The notes beneath the pieces were generated by a model, which saw only the letters and a program-made list of their open reading frames with translations, was not told the DNA's origin and searched no databases. Shown piece after piece: positions 51,842 to 61,511 of a DNA stretch of 64,000 nt. Both the position numbers and the translations under genes were made by a program. Position 1 is the stretch's first letter; every line of letters starts with the position of its first letter. The DNA comes from JAGQOZ01 sp041399205 (GTDB taxonomy: Bacteria; Planctomycetota; Planctomycetia; Pirellulales; Pirellulaceae). Where the stretch lies: contig JAWKTK010000015.1 of the NCBI GenBank assembly GCA_041399205.1, forward strand, positions 124,001-188,000. The letters are read 5' to 3'.

Positions 51842-53104
51842 TTAGGGAATCATTTCGCCGTGAATGATGTCTTCAAACGTTTGGCGTTTGCGGATCAAGT
51901 GACGTTGTTCGCCATCAATCAAGACTTCCGCCGCCATTGGCTTGCTGTTGTAGTTGGATGACATCACAAAGCCATACGAACCGGCGCATTCGATCACCAA
52001 GTAGTCACCCACTTGCGCCACCGGCAATGGACGAGAACAAACGACGCCGCCGTCTTCTTGCGTAAAGATGTCGCCCGATTCACATAGCGGACCGCCCACC
52101 ACGACGTCTTGCAAACGTTCGCCAGCAGGCTGCGCCGACGCGATGGACATCGGATGATATGCGCCGTACAGAATGGGACGAGCCAGATTGTTGAAACCAG
52201 CGTCCACCAGATAGTAAAGGTTCTTGCCAGTTTGCTTGATGGCGCGAATTTCCGAAATCAGATAGCCACTTTCCGCTGTCAAATAACGTCCCGGTTCAAT
52301 CTCGAGCGTAATCGCATGGCCCAACGATTCGGCCAATCGATTCCGACTCGCATCCCAAAGTTCAAAGTATTTGTCGATATCGATGTAACTCTCATTATTA
52401 CGATACGGAATGGGCAGTCCGCCGCCGGCGCTGACGGTGGTCACACTGCGACCGACTTGTAACACAATTCGCTCCATGGCCGCACACACTTGAGACAGAT
52501 GTTCAAAGTCTGTGCCCGAACCAATGTGCATGTGCACGCCGCTGACCATGATGCCCGCTCGTTCGGCGCGAATCAGACAATCTTCCACTTGTTCGTGCCA
52601 AATACCATGCTTGGACTGTTCACCGCCGGTGTTGGTTTTTTGACTATGACCGTGTCCGAATCCCGGGTTCACTCGAATGGTGATATGACTACCCGGCGCG
52701 ACTTCCGCCAATTGCGTAATCATGTCGGGCGAACCAACGTTCACGTGCAGGCCCAATTCCTGAACTAGTTGCAGCGATTCGCGATCAAAGATATCGGCCG
52801 TGTAGACAATCGGAGCGGGTTCGCCCGCGGGAGAATAACCGGCCCGGATCGCTCGCTGCACTTCGCCCGCGCTGACCGCATCCACCAACACGCCTTCTCG
52901 CCGCACCAGATCCAAAATCGCCAGGTTGGAACACGCTTTCTGAGCGTAACGAATGACGTCGAATCGACGTAAATCCGCAATGCGTTGGCGAATCAACGAC
53001 GCGTCGTACACATAGCTGGGCGTCCCGAATTCCCGAGCCAATTCCATGACGGAATGCCCCGCAATTGCTTGTCGAAAAGGCGTTCTTTCTGTTGCCGTTG
53101 CCAT
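51842..53104 (-). CDS. lysA: Diaminopimelate decarboxylase
   Basis: A 420-residue PLP enzyme converting meso-diaminopimelate to lysine. The Schiff-base lysine is in RYAQKACSNLAIL near residue 55. The barrel motifs GVLVDAVSAGE, VNPGFGHGHSQKTNTGG, VSGVHMHIGSG and VSAGGGLPIPY are present, and the C-terminal EPGRYLTAE, PLCESGD and ECAGSYGFVMSSNYNSKP complete the active site, CESGD supplying the substrate-contacting Cys. Start MATATERT has AGGTGA about six bases upstream; an extension of 47 codons was rejected. A single gene, convergent with the preceding membrane-protein gene. Confidence 0.95.
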   Translation of the reverse strand: MATATERTPFRQAIAGHSVMELAREFGTPSYVYDASLIRQRIADLRRFDVIRYAQKACSNLAILDLVRREGVLVDAVSAGEVQRAIRAGYSPAGEPAPIVYTADIFDRESLQLVQELGLHVNVGSPDMITQLAEVAPGSHITIRVNPGFGHGHSQKTNTGGEQSKHGIWHEQVEDCLIRAERAGIMVSGVHMHIGSGTDFEHLSQVCAAMERIVLQVGRSVTTVSAGGGLPIPYRNNESYIDIDKYFELWDASRNRLAESLGHAITLEIEPGRYLTAESGYLISEIRAIKQTGKNLYYLVDAGFNNLARPILYGAYHPMSIASAQPAGERLQDVVVGGPLCESGDIFTQEDGGVVCSRPLPVAQVGDYLVIECAGSYGFVMSSNYNSKPMAAEVLIDGEQRHLIRKRQTFEDIIHGEMIP

Positions 53105-53272
53105 CTTTGTCACCTGCCTGCTGCTTGAAGAGGGATGATGAATTCGAGCCGTCCAGGAAAGACAGGCTGCTGCCGTTGGAAGCCCTTCGATTTTACCGGT
53201 TCGCGCAACATCGAACAGATCCCTTTGCGGCCTGCGATGCCACAACGAGCGGAACGGACAAATTTGATTTGC

Positions 53273-54598
53273 TTAGGTTCGCCAAAACTGAGATGCTTCC
53301 GGGCCTTGATAGGCTACGTTCATTTCAGGCGTTTCGATAGGCTTGCCAAAATGCAGCGATTGAACTCCGGCAATCACCATTCCCGATGTCAACAACGTAC
53401 GTTCAACCGGATAATTCGCCTTGTTGTTGACCATCAAATCTTCAATGTGATGGGAAAGCGGATTGAAGAAGTCGGCCGTGGTCGAACCGTGCGTCGGCAT
53501 CGGCAGGTACATTTGGCACGAAATAATTTCGTCCGAATCTGATCGATAACCGGCGTAGTTAAAGTCGCGAATTCCCGTCAACAGCATCGTGGTGCGGAAG
53601 CCGTCCAAATGTTCGATAAAATAGCCGACAGCGTTGGGCAGCGTTTTCCGAGCCCATTCGAAGGTGACCGGATCGGTCGGGTAACCTCCTTCGACCGGCA
53701 AGTTGTGGCTCCTTGTGAGCGCGGACACAACCAACTTTCGTGTCATGGCACAATCCTCTTGCGCCAAACGATCCCACATGGCTTGATCCTTTAACGCCAA
53801 CACGCGGCGAATCCCCACTTCGCCACCTTTGCGTCTTTCCGACATGCACTGCGCCGTTTCCAAAGCGTGAATGTCATAGCTGTCGACTCCGCCGTACGCG
53901 ACGCAAACCGATTCCTTTAGGTCCGCGCCAAACGGCATATCAATCGACGGAAATCGCCATGTGACCGGCAAGGACGAACCGGCGAGAAATTCGAATTTCA
54001 GTCGTTTGGCATCGTCCACCATTTCGACACATTCGTCCCACACGGTTGACAAGTGTTTGTCATTGAATACCGGCACCGATCGACCGCTGGCTTCAAACAC
54101 TTTGACCACTTCCTTGAACCATTCATAACGAGGATACCGTTTTTGGCCCATTTCGTTGTCAGGATAGTTCCCGTGTTCGGCGATAATCACCACGCCGTCG
54201 ACAGCCAGTTTGTCGCCACCCAACGTCAACGCTTCGGCGATCGTCGGAAACGATTTCAAACCATATTTGGCAATGCGCTGTTTGCCCAAATCCTGTTCGC
54301 CGGGATACTGATCAATGTAGACAGACGCAATGTCTACTCGCGGCTCGGCCCACTGGCCATTCCACGTATAACCTGCCGCCAAACGATCCAAAAAATGTTG
54401 GGCATGCGAATGCTGTCGAACTTCCGTTCCCAAGAAGGCGATCTTCGGCCGACGATTTTGGTTGGCCCATGCGGATGGCCAGGGCAACATTGTCGAACCG
54501 AACGCCGCGCCAGCGGCCGTCAGAAAATGACGACGATCAATGGCGAATTCGGTTTGACGCGGGGACAACACGGACGATTTGGAGGCAGCTGCAGACAT
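53273..54598 (-). CDS. Tat-exported planctomycete conserved protein
   Basis: A 441-residue protein exported by the Tat pathway: the leader has DRRHFLTAAGAAFGS (RRxFL) near residue 22. The mature part starts with a Rossmann-like strand (RPKIAFLGTEVRQHSH) and contains VDGVVIIAEHGNYPDNE, VPVFNDKHLSTVWDECVEM and SSLPVTWRFPSIDMP. The pattern suggests an oxidoreductase-like or sugar-related fold, but no family was named. The end is NVAYQGPEASQFWRT. It lies between lysA and a small exported protein gene. Its many relatives in planctomycetes are, to my knowledge, uncharacterised. Confidence 0.78.
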   Translation of the reverse strand: MSAAASKSSVLSPRQTEFAIDRRHFLTAAGAAFGSTMLPWPSAWANQNRRPKIAFLGTEVRQHSHAQHFLDRLAAGYTWNGQWAEPRVDIASVYIDQYPGEQDLGKQRIAKYGLKSFPTIAEALTLGGDKLAVDGVVIIAEHGNYPDNEMGQKRYPRYEWFKEVVKVFEASGRSVPVFNDKHLSTVWDECVEMVDDAKRLKFEFLAGSSLPVTWRFPSIDMPFGADLKESVCVAYGGVDSYDIHALETAQCMSERRKGGEVGIRRVLALKDQAMWDRLAQEDCAMTRKLVVSALTRSHNLPVEGGYPTDPVTFEWARKTLPNAVGYFIEHLDGFRTTMLLTGIRDFNYAGYRSDSDEIISCQMYLPMPTHGSTTADFFNPLSHHIEDLMVNNKANYPVERTLLTSGMVIAGVQSLHFGKPIETPEMNVAYQGPEASQFWRT

Positions 54599-54764
54599 GT
54601 CGGTTCGCTCCGGAAGATGGTTTGGCAGGATTAAGGCAGGGTTGGTTGGCCCAACAGTTTAACAGATTCGCAAGACAAAATCGCTTGGGACCTGGGGCAT
54701 GCCATGCATCCGCGTTTCCGAACGACCGGCACCATCTTTCCTGATGACGCGTCGCGCAATTGAA

Positions 54765-55109
54765 CTATGCTTTTTTTGCAGCAATCAACTTCCAAATACC
54801 GGCGCCGGCTGCAATCGCCAGCAAAACTCCGTAGCGAATAAGCTTGCGCATGCCACGGCGAGAAGATGGGCTCATGCTGCTGGACTCGTCTTGATCACCG
54901 GAGTTCAGAGCGGCGTTTCGTTCTGCTTCAAATTGCGCCCTAATTTCATCATGCCGCGTGCGAGATTCCTGCTGAAATTGCTCCATTCGTTCCTTCGCAG
55001 CCTGATGTGCCTGCATCGCCGGATCTGCCTCTTGTCCGAACAATGCTCCGCCCAACCCAGGCGTGAACGGTACAGAAAGCACGAATAGCACAATGAGTTT
55101 ACGAACCAT
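54765..55109 (-). CDS. Small exported protein with C-terminal membrane helix
   Basis: A 114-residue protein. A signal peptide (LIVLFVLSVPFTPGLGGALFG) is followed by a charged helix rich in Gln, Glu and Arg (KERMEQFQQESRTRHDE), a Ser/Asp linker and a membrane helix (LIRYGVLLAIAAGAGIWKLI) with a basic tail. GGAGG lies about nine bases before the ATG, which supports it as a real gene. No family was recognised. It stands between the Tat-exported protein gene and glmM on the same strand. Confidence 0.7.
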   Translation of the reverse strand: MVRKLIVLFVLSVPFTPGLGGALFGQEADPAMQAHQAAKERMEQFQQESRTRHDEIRAQFEAERNAALNSGDQDESSSMSPSSRRGMRKLIRYGVLLAIAAGAGIWKLIAAKKA

Positions 55110-55324
55110 GAATTTACGCCTCCGAGTCGAACCAGGTTAAAAATTAAATGCACGCACAATGCAGGGTGTCTTTATTGCCCGGAATAAGGATTGTGTCAAC
55201 CGTTTTCACGGCTGGCCGCGACCGTGAATTCAAAAAAATTGAAGCTATCCGTCGCAGGCTCGTAGGCTGGATGACAACGAATTCGAATCTAGCCATCACG
55301 ACGTTTGCACGTCTTATTTGTGAT

Positions 55325-56668
55325 CTATCCCACGACTTTGGCAGCGTCTTGGCAAAGTTGTTCCGCTTCGGCAATGGTGGGCGCTTCGGCAATGAAGCGA
55401 ACGATGGGCTCCGTATTGCTAGCGCGAACTAATAGCCACTTGCCGGGCCAGTCCAATCGCAGGCCGTCTTGGTGATTGGCCGAAGCGTCCGCAAAATGCT
55501 GCTCCAACTTGGTCAGTAAGGTCGGCAAATCCTTGCCTTCTACCGACGCCTTGTCTTTGTGAATGGCGTACTGAGGTAAATCGGACGCTAATTCGCTGAT
55601 CGATTTGTTGGTGGCAGCCATCGCGTCCAGCACTTGAGCCATCCCCACAAAGCTGTCTCGTACATAGCCCACCTGCGGATCAATCGGGCCGCCGTTTCCT
55701 TCGCCTCCGTAAACGGCAGACTGGGCCATCATGGTGTCACACACGTTCGCTTCGCCCACTTTGGAATGAAAGAACGGCACGCCATACTTTTCGGCCAAGT
55801 CCTGCGACATGCGACTGGTGGAACAGTTGGTGACCACCGCGCCTTTCCGAGTCGCCAGGACATGATTCAATACAATGGCCAGCGTGAATTCTTCACCCAC
55901 ATAGCGACCATTTTCGTCAATCAGAGCCAGTCGATCGGCGTCGGGATCTTGGCAAAAGCCCACCGCCGCGCCGGCCGACACAATTTTGGTTCCCACATCG
56001 CGCAGATTTTCCGCGGTTGGTTCCGGAGTATGAGCAAAAATGCCGTTCGGTTCTTGGCCAAGACAGGTGACGTTGCAACCGAGTTCATCCAGTAACTTGC
56101 GACCCAACACACTGCCGGCACCGTGGTTGGAATCCAGCAAAACGTTGAACTGCATACTGCGAATGCGTCCCACGTCAACGGTGTCGAGCACCAGACGCAA
56201 GTGTTCGCTGGTGGTGTCTTCACACACATGCACTCGGCCCACTTTGTCGAACGAAGTCCAATGGGATTCGTTCGTTCGATACCGCTGTAGCACGCGTTCA
56301 CCCGGCCCTGCCGAGATTACTCGGCCATCCGGTCCGAACAATTTCAAGCCGTTGTACGGTGGCGGATTGTGGCTGGCGGAAATCTGAATGCCACCTGCTG
56401 CGTGGTGTTGGCGAACCAGCACGCCCACGGTGGGCGTTGCGGCCACGTCGGCGTAGATGACGTCTCGTCCAACGGCTGTTAGTGCCGCGAACAAGGCATT
56501 CGCCAACATCGGTCCCGTGGTTCGACCGTCTCGACCAACCACAATCGGCCCCGGCCCAATTTCAGCGGCAAACGCGGCGGCATAGCGTTCGGCTACGGGC
56601 GGGATCAAGGATTCGCCAATGATGCCTCGTAAACCGGAAACGCTGATAATGGGTTCAGATGAAGTCAC
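55325..56668 (-). CDS. glmM: Phosphoglucosamine mutase
   Basis: A 447-residue cytosolic enzyme converting glucosamine-6-phosphate to glucosamine-1-phosphate on the route to UDP-GlcNAc. The active-site serine loop is GIQISASHNPPPYNGLK; the metal loop is DPDADRLALID; the sugar loop is GGEGNGG and the phosphate loop ASNTEPIVRFI. The order and length match phosphohexomutases; the distinction between GlmM and phosphomannomutase rests on overall resemblance, so the gene name is not absolute. glmS, the preceding step, lies 6 kb away on the same strand. Confidence 0.85.
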   Translation of the reverse strand: MTSSEPIISVSGLRGIIGESLIPPVAERYAAAFAAEIGPGPIVVGRDGRTTGPMLANALFAALTAVGRDVIYADVAATPTVGVLVRQHHAAGGIQISASHNPPPYNGLKLFGPDGRVISAGPGERVLQRYRTNESHWTSFDKVGRVHVCEDTTSEHLRLVLDTVDVGRIRSMQFNVLLDSNHGAGSVLGRKLLDELGCNVTCLGQEPNGIFAHTPEPTAENLRDVGTKIVSAGAAVGFCQDPDADRLALIDENGRYVGEEFTLAIVLNHVLATRKGAVVTNCSTSRMSQDLAEKYGVPFFHSKVGEANVCDTMMAQSAVYGGEGNGGPIDPQVGYVRDSFVGMAQVLDAMAATNKSISELASDLPQYAIHKDKASVEGKDLPTLLTKLEQHFADASANHQDGLRLDWPGKWLLVRASNTEPIVRFIAEAPTIAEAEQLCQDAAKVVG

Positions 56669-56965
56669 GCGAACGACCTTTGGTACAGATGTGCGAAATG
56701 GGTCAACAACAACCCAAGGATAGCATGTAGCGGGCCGAGTGATAAATCGGGCAGCCAGCCCCGGAACGAACTCGGGCGAATGGTGCGGATTCGAACGGAC
56801 GTCCGGTTGAACAGGGGAAGCAGATCATCGTAAAATTTCGACCGAATTGTGCGGCAGCATGAATCGGCCTGTTCTTGATCAAACCAATCCCCCTGGGCAG
56901 CGCTGATTCGACGCCGTGCGGGGCCAGAATCCTTTGCTAGAGAAACATTACGAGAAAAATAAGCC

Positions 56966-58778
56966 ATGACCATGGATCCAAGTGCGGCAATCACCAAATT
57001 AGAGCAAGCAGCGGCGGACGGCAAAGTAACAGATGGAGCGGTGCAGAATATCAAGAATTGGTTGACGCAAAGCCGCTATGCTCAGTACGCCGACCAGGTG
57101 GCTCGACACATTGAAGAGGATCAATGGCAAGCATTGGACGATGCGTTCTGGACCATCATTCCCTTTGGGACGGGTGGGCGCCGAGGCCGGATGTATCCGA
57201 TTGGTTCCAACGCCATTAATGATCGCACCATTGGCGAAAGTGCTCAGGGCTTGGCAACCTACGTCAAAGAGAATCGCGAAGGGACCGGTCCGCTGTCCTG
57301 CGCTATTGCCTATGACACTCGGCACGGTTCTCCCGAATTCGCTCGTTTGTGTGCGGAAATAATGGTGGCGAATGGCTTCACCGTCTATTTCTTGGATCAG
57401 TATCGCAGCACGCCGGAACTTTCGTTCATGGTTCGCTTCAAAAAATGTTGTTGCGGCATCATGGTCACTGCCAGCCATAACCCGCCCAGCGACAACGCCG
57501 TCAAAGCCTATTGGTCTACCGGCGGTCAAATCTTGCCGCCGCATGACAAAGGCGTGATTGATTGTGTGATGAACACGGACGCCATCTTGCGAACCGACTT
57601 TGACCAAGCCGTAGCGGACGGCAAAGTGGTCCTGTGCAAAGACGAAGTAGACGCCGCGTTCTGGCCGCTGTCAAGCAACAGCAATTTGCTGGGCCTCGTG
57701 ATGTGAAGTTATCTATTCGCCACTGCACGGAGTCGGTGCCACCGCGGTTTGTCCGGCCTTGGAAGCCGACGGGTTTGCCAACGTAGAAGTTTATGCGGAC
57801 CACGCCACACCCGATGGTGATTTTCCCAACGTGCCTAAGCATGTGGCCAATCCGGAAAATGCGGCCGTGTTTGACGCGATTATTGAACGAGCGAAATCCG
57901 TCGGCGCAGATGTCATTTTGGCCACCGATCCTGATTGTGATCGGCTGGGTTGTGCCGCACCCGTCACCAGTGACACCGCCGGCGAATGGAAAACGTTTAA
58001 CGGCAATCAAATCGGCGTCTTGTTGGCTGATTACATTTTGCAGCAGCGTCAGGCAGCCGGCAGTCTTTCGGCCGATCATTACGTTGTCAAAACGTTGGTG
58101 ACGACCGACATGATTCGTCGAGTGGCAGATTCGTATGGCGTGAAAACGTTCGGCAATTTGCTAGTCGGCTTCAAATGGATTGGCGGCACGATGGATGAAC
58201 AAGGGCCGGATCGATTTGTCTTCGGTACGGAAGAATCGCATGGGTATTTGGTAGGCCAGTACGCTCGCGACAAAGACGGTGCCGTGGCGTCTATGCTGAT
58301 GTCCGAATTGGCAGCCAGTTGCAAGGCGGCCGGACAATCACTGCATGAACGATTGGACGCGTTGTACTTGCAGCACGGCTACCACGAAGAACGGCTGGTG
58401 ACGCAGACCATGCCCGGTTCGGAAGGGATGACTCGGATGAAGGCGCTGATGCAAAAGTTCCGTACCGATCCGCCCAAAGCGTTGGCCGGAATCGACGTGG
58501 CTCAGGTTCGCGACTATTTGCATCAAACCGTCACGCCAGCCGGTGGCTCATCGGAACCGCTAGACGGTCCCCAAGGCGATCTGGTGATTTTTGATCTGGC
58601 CGAAACGGGCAACTACGTGGCCGCTCGCCCTTCCGGCACCGAACCCAAGGTGAAGTTCTACATGTTCACTCGGCTTGCACCAGAACAGATTTCAGATCTA
58701 TCCAGCACCAAGCAGCAGATGGACCAACGCCTGAAGCAGCTGGCCGCCGATTTGGAAGCCTTTGCCGAAACGGTGTGA
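56966..58778 (+). CDS. Phosphoglucomutase/phosphomannomutase family protein, apparent frameshift
   Basis: A large phosphohexomutase of about 604 residues in two frames, of the PGM2 type. The first frame has IIPFGTGGRRGRMYPIGSN, CAIAYDTRHGS and the active-site VTASHNPPSDNAVKAYW (phosphoserine) and stops at 57704-57706. The second gives VIYSPLHGVGATAV, ATDPDCDRLG (metal loop), FGTEESHGYL (sugar loop) and AARPSGTEPKVKFY (phosphate loop). Two single-base losses near 57693-57710 (a G in GGT and an A in AAA) would restore GLGDVKVIYSPLHG without other change. Both halves are otherwise whole. It likely interconverts hexose or pentose phosphates. Confidence 0.88.
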
Positions 58779-58856
58779 TTTGTTCAGGGGCGCTGTTGGT
58801 AAACCGAAGCGTCCGTTTGGTGGTTGCGCACGTGCGTTGACTCGTCGGAATTTCTT

Positions 58857-59054
58857 AGCCCGAAGCGTGAGTTTTGAAGTTGCGCATTTGTGTTTCTTCA
58901 GCGGAATTTCCTAGCCCGAAGCGTGAGCGAGGGACTGCGGAAACATTTAATTTTCCCTCGCTTACGCGTCGGGCTATGAAAAAGCGCAACTTCAAAGAGC
59001 GTGAGCGAGGGACTTTAATAGCGCTCAGTTTCCCTCACTTACGTTTCGGGCTAG
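58857..59054. repeat. Family B inverted repeats, two successive copies
   Basis: TAGCCCGAAGCGTGAGCGAG (58912-58931, arm to 58934) faces TCCCTCGCTTACGCGTCGGG (58954-58973, arm to 58976), matching at 21 of 23. A second pair follows: AGCGTGAGCGAGGGACT near 58998 and TCCCTCACTTACGTTTCGGG at 59031. A further TTAGCCCGAAGCGTGAG starts at 58856. The spacer GCGCAACTTCAAAG also recurs in other family B copies. Confidence 0.88.
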
Positions 59055-59112
59055 GAAAAATTTGCCGCTCGAAAATTCGTAGGCGAATGGAATTCGTAGG
59101 CGTAGGCGTTTT

Positions 59113-59180
59113 GTAGTGGACGAGGTGACGAGTCCTTCTCTGGTCCTTCCTTCGCACAGATTCGGCACCTCGTCCATGAC
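59113..59180. repeat. Family C repeat with inverted partner
   Basis: GTAGTGGACGAGGTGACGAG (59113-59132, followed by TCC) is the fullest family C unit in the window. CACCTCGTCCA (59166-59176) pairs exactly with TGGACGAGGTG (59117-59127). The segment lies in the 580-base gap before the YTV protein gene. Confidence 0.8.
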
Positions 59181-59359
59181 TGGAAACAAACTGCGCGAAC
59201 TACGAAAACTCTCCGGTTAGTAAAAGGTAAACATTCGACAACTCTTTGTCACAAACCTGAAACGTTTGTGGTCGAACTCGGGGTCGCTCGGTATAGTGAG
59301 AAAGGTCGAAAGGATCGATTCGACGGTTCGTCAATGTCCGTTCTTACTTGGGTGACACC

Positions 59360-60568
59360 ATGAAAACGTTTGTTTCGCTGTTGCTGGTTTTGTGTGCCGG
59401 TACGTTGTTTGCTGATGACTGCTGTTCGCCGGTCTTTCCGCTGCCGCAGGACATCTATTCGGCTCCAGTAGAAAATCATTGCTACCGCTTGGAATATGAA
59501 ACCGTGCAGGAATCTCGACCGATCACACGTTTCAAACAGGTGGTAGAAACGCAAATGCAAGAGCGACGCTACACGGTTCGGCGGCCGGTGCAAACTACCA
59601 GCGAACGCAGCGAAACCTACACGGTTTGGAAACCGGTGTACGAAACCAGCTTTGAAGAAAAGCATTGTGATCAAGTTTCTTGGGTGGCGGAAACCCAAAT
59701 GCACGAACAACGCACCACCGTCCTGAAACCGGTTCAGGAAACGGTAATGCAAACGCAGTATCAAACCGTCATGCGACCGGTGACGCAGATGGCCTATCAA
59801 GATCAGTTGCACACCGTGATGCAACCGGTGCAATCTTGGCAAGCACAATGGGAAGATCAAGGTGGCTTTGTGGATCAATGGACGTATCAACCTGGTCCCA
59901 CGTTGTATCGTCCTGTTTGGAGCCGTCAGCCGGAAGTTGATCCATGTGGTTGCCCCACGGGCCGTTGTCGCTGTGGCGTGAACTGGGTGGCACAGCCAAC
60001 CGGTCAGTACCAAGTGAGTCGTCAGTACGTTCCCAACTATGTGACCAAGATGGTGCCCAAGACCGACTATGTTCCGCAAGTGGTTGCCCAAAAGGTTGCC
60101 GTGCCGGTAACGCAATGGCAAGCTCAAACGGAAGCCACACACGTGCCAGTCCAGCAATGTCGCTGGGAATGGCAAGAGCAATCTCAATGGGTGCCTCGTA
60201 CCGTGCAAAAGCCGGTGGTGCAACGCGTCACGCAGCGGATTCCGGTACAGACCGTTCGCTGGGAGCAACAAGAATTAGTGCGCAAGGTGCCTGTCACAGA
60301 AGTTCGCTATGTGGAAGAAGAAAAGGTGGAACAAGTCCCGGTGCAGGTCTGCAAATGGGTCTCGGTGGAAGATTCGTGTACGGTAACCAGACGCATTCCG
60401 CGTTGGGTTCCCTGCAATCAACAATTCAGCATGATTCGTTCGGTTCGTAGCGAAGACGCCAAGCTATTGCTGGTTTCGAAGAGAACGTTCGACAAAAAAT
60501 CAGAAACATCGGTTGCGCACGAATCGAATCGGCCGGTTCTTAGTCCCGAGCTGCTCGGCAAGCCATAA
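59360..60568 (+). CDS. YTV-repeat protein (planctomycete cell-envelope family)
   Basis: A 402-residue exported protein. Residues 1-18 (MKTFVSLLLVLCAGTLFA) are a signal peptide. The mature protein repeats blocks of the form YTVxRPV/YTVWKPV/YQTVMRPV spaced about 20-25 residues; Gln, Val, Arg and Tyr dominate. A central segment is Cys-rich (DPCGCPTGRCRCG) and could be cross-linked. The YTV family is known from planctomycetes, where some members are very large cell-wall proteins. The start at 59360 begins the signal peptide; an in-frame ATG four codons earlier was rejected. It is preceded by about 580 bases of repeats. Confidence 0.92.
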   Translation: MKTFVSLLLVLCAGTLFADDCCSPVFPLPQDIYSAPVENHCYRLEYETVQESRPITRFKQVVETQMQERRYTVRRPVQTTSERSETYTVWKPVYETSFEEKHCDQVSWVAETQMHEQRTTVLKPVQETVMQTQYQTVMRPVTQMAYQDQLHTVMQPVQSWQAQWEDQGGFVDQWTYQPGPTLYRPVWSRQPEVDPCGCPTGRCRCGVNWVAQPTGQYQVSRQYVPNYVTKMVPKTDYVPQVVAQKVAVPVTQWQAQTEATHVPVQQCRWEWQEQSQWVPRTVQKPVVQRVTQRIPVQTVRWEQQELVRKVPVTEVRYVEEEKVEQVPVQVCKWVSVEDSCTVTRRIPRWVPCNQQFSMIRSVRSEDAKLLLVSKRTFDKKSETSVAHESNRPVLSPELLGKP

Positions 60569-60625
60569 TGGTTTTCCCAGCAGCCGCGTGGACGGCGAAT
60601 TTTGAAGCTTGGCTGACAAGGATTC

Positions 60626-61261
60626 GTGCGATTGGCTGATTCGACTGATTCTGATTCCAGTTCCAATCAACTGGTCGTGTTGATTCATGGCTTGGCGTCC
60701 AGCCGTTGGTTGATGCATCCGCTGCGATTTCGGCTGAAACAGCGAGGTTTTCAGGTTCGAACCTACAGCTATTTTACGTTTGGCGGAAATATCGACGCCA
60801 TGGCACATCGGTTTAGCAATACTTTGGCCGAATGGGCAGTTGCTTCTGGAGCGAACCAGGTTCACATTGTGGCGCACAGCATGGGCGCCATTGTCACTCG
60901 ACGTCTGCTGCTAGAACCGATCGCCTTTCCGCTAGGCAAAGTTGTGATGCTTGCGCCGCCGCATCACGGTTCCCACGTGGCCACTCGTTTATCCAAGCCG
61001 TTGTCTGCCATTTGCCCGGCCTTGCACCGACTGGCCGACACGCCTGGCAGCTATGTTCGCCAGCTGGGAATTCCGCAGGGCCATGACATTGGCGTGATCG
61101 CGGCGGACGGCGATCTGGTGGTTCGCAAACAGAGCACTCGGCTAGGTACCGAACGCGACTTTTACTCGCTGCCCGGCATGCACACCGGTGTTCTCTTTCG
61201 CAACGAAACGGCCGTGCTGGTAGAACGGTTTCTGCGAACGGGAAAATTTGCTGCTGAGTAG
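60626..61261 (+). CDS. Alpha/beta hydrolase, lipase-like
   Basis: A 211-residue alpha/beta hydrolase. HGLASSRWLMHPL gives the oxyanion region, VHIVAHSMGAIVTRR the nucleophilic elbow (Ser of HSMG), and the acid and His may be IAADGDLVV and GMHTGVLF. It resembles the PGAP1/lipase-2 group of small lipases. The GTG start is not strong; AAGGA is only three bases before it, and a later start could be used. No signal peptide. It lies 58 bases after the YTV gene on the same strand. Substrate unknown. Confidence 0.83.
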   Translation: MRLADSTDSDSSSNQLVVLIHGLASSRWLMHPLRFRLKQRGFQVRTYSYFTFGGNIDAMAHRFSNTLAEWAVASGANQVHIVAHSMGAIVTRRLLLEPIAFPLGKVVMLAPPHHGSHVATRLSKPLSAICPALHRLADTPGSYVRQLGIPQGHDIGVIAADGDLVVRKQSTRLGTERDFYSLPGMHTGVLFRNETAVLVERFLRTGKFAAE

Positions 61262-61273
61262 CATGACAAATGC

Positions 61274-61342
61274 AAATTGCAAAATGAGCATCCCGCTAAC
61301 GAATTTTGCCTTTTTCAATTCTCATTTTTCATTTTCAATTCC
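61274..61342. repeat. AT-rich imperfect inverted repeat
   Basis: AAATTGCAAAATGAG (61274-61288) pairs imperfectly with CTCATTTTTCATTTTCAATT (61321-61340). It lies between convergent genes and could act as a terminator; the T-rich run TTTTTCAATT supports this weakly. Confidence 0.45.
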
Positions 61343-61511
61343 TTCGGTCGAATGAGTCGCTGACTTCTGACGCTGGTCTATTCGCCCGAGTGATCTGGTC
61401 ATTCCCAAAGGCTTGGCATGTTCGATCGATGCAAGCCTACGAGTTGAAACCCCGAGCAGCCAAACTACGCATTTGCAGATACCTTTCGGTCCTCTCCGTT
61501 TTGGCGGATCT

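Noticed and set aside
57695..57710. Programmed +1 frameshift at UGA in the phosphohexomutase gene
   Set aside because: AUG in the P-site cannot re-pair in +1, and two short-run losses restore the family sequence without any special mechanism.
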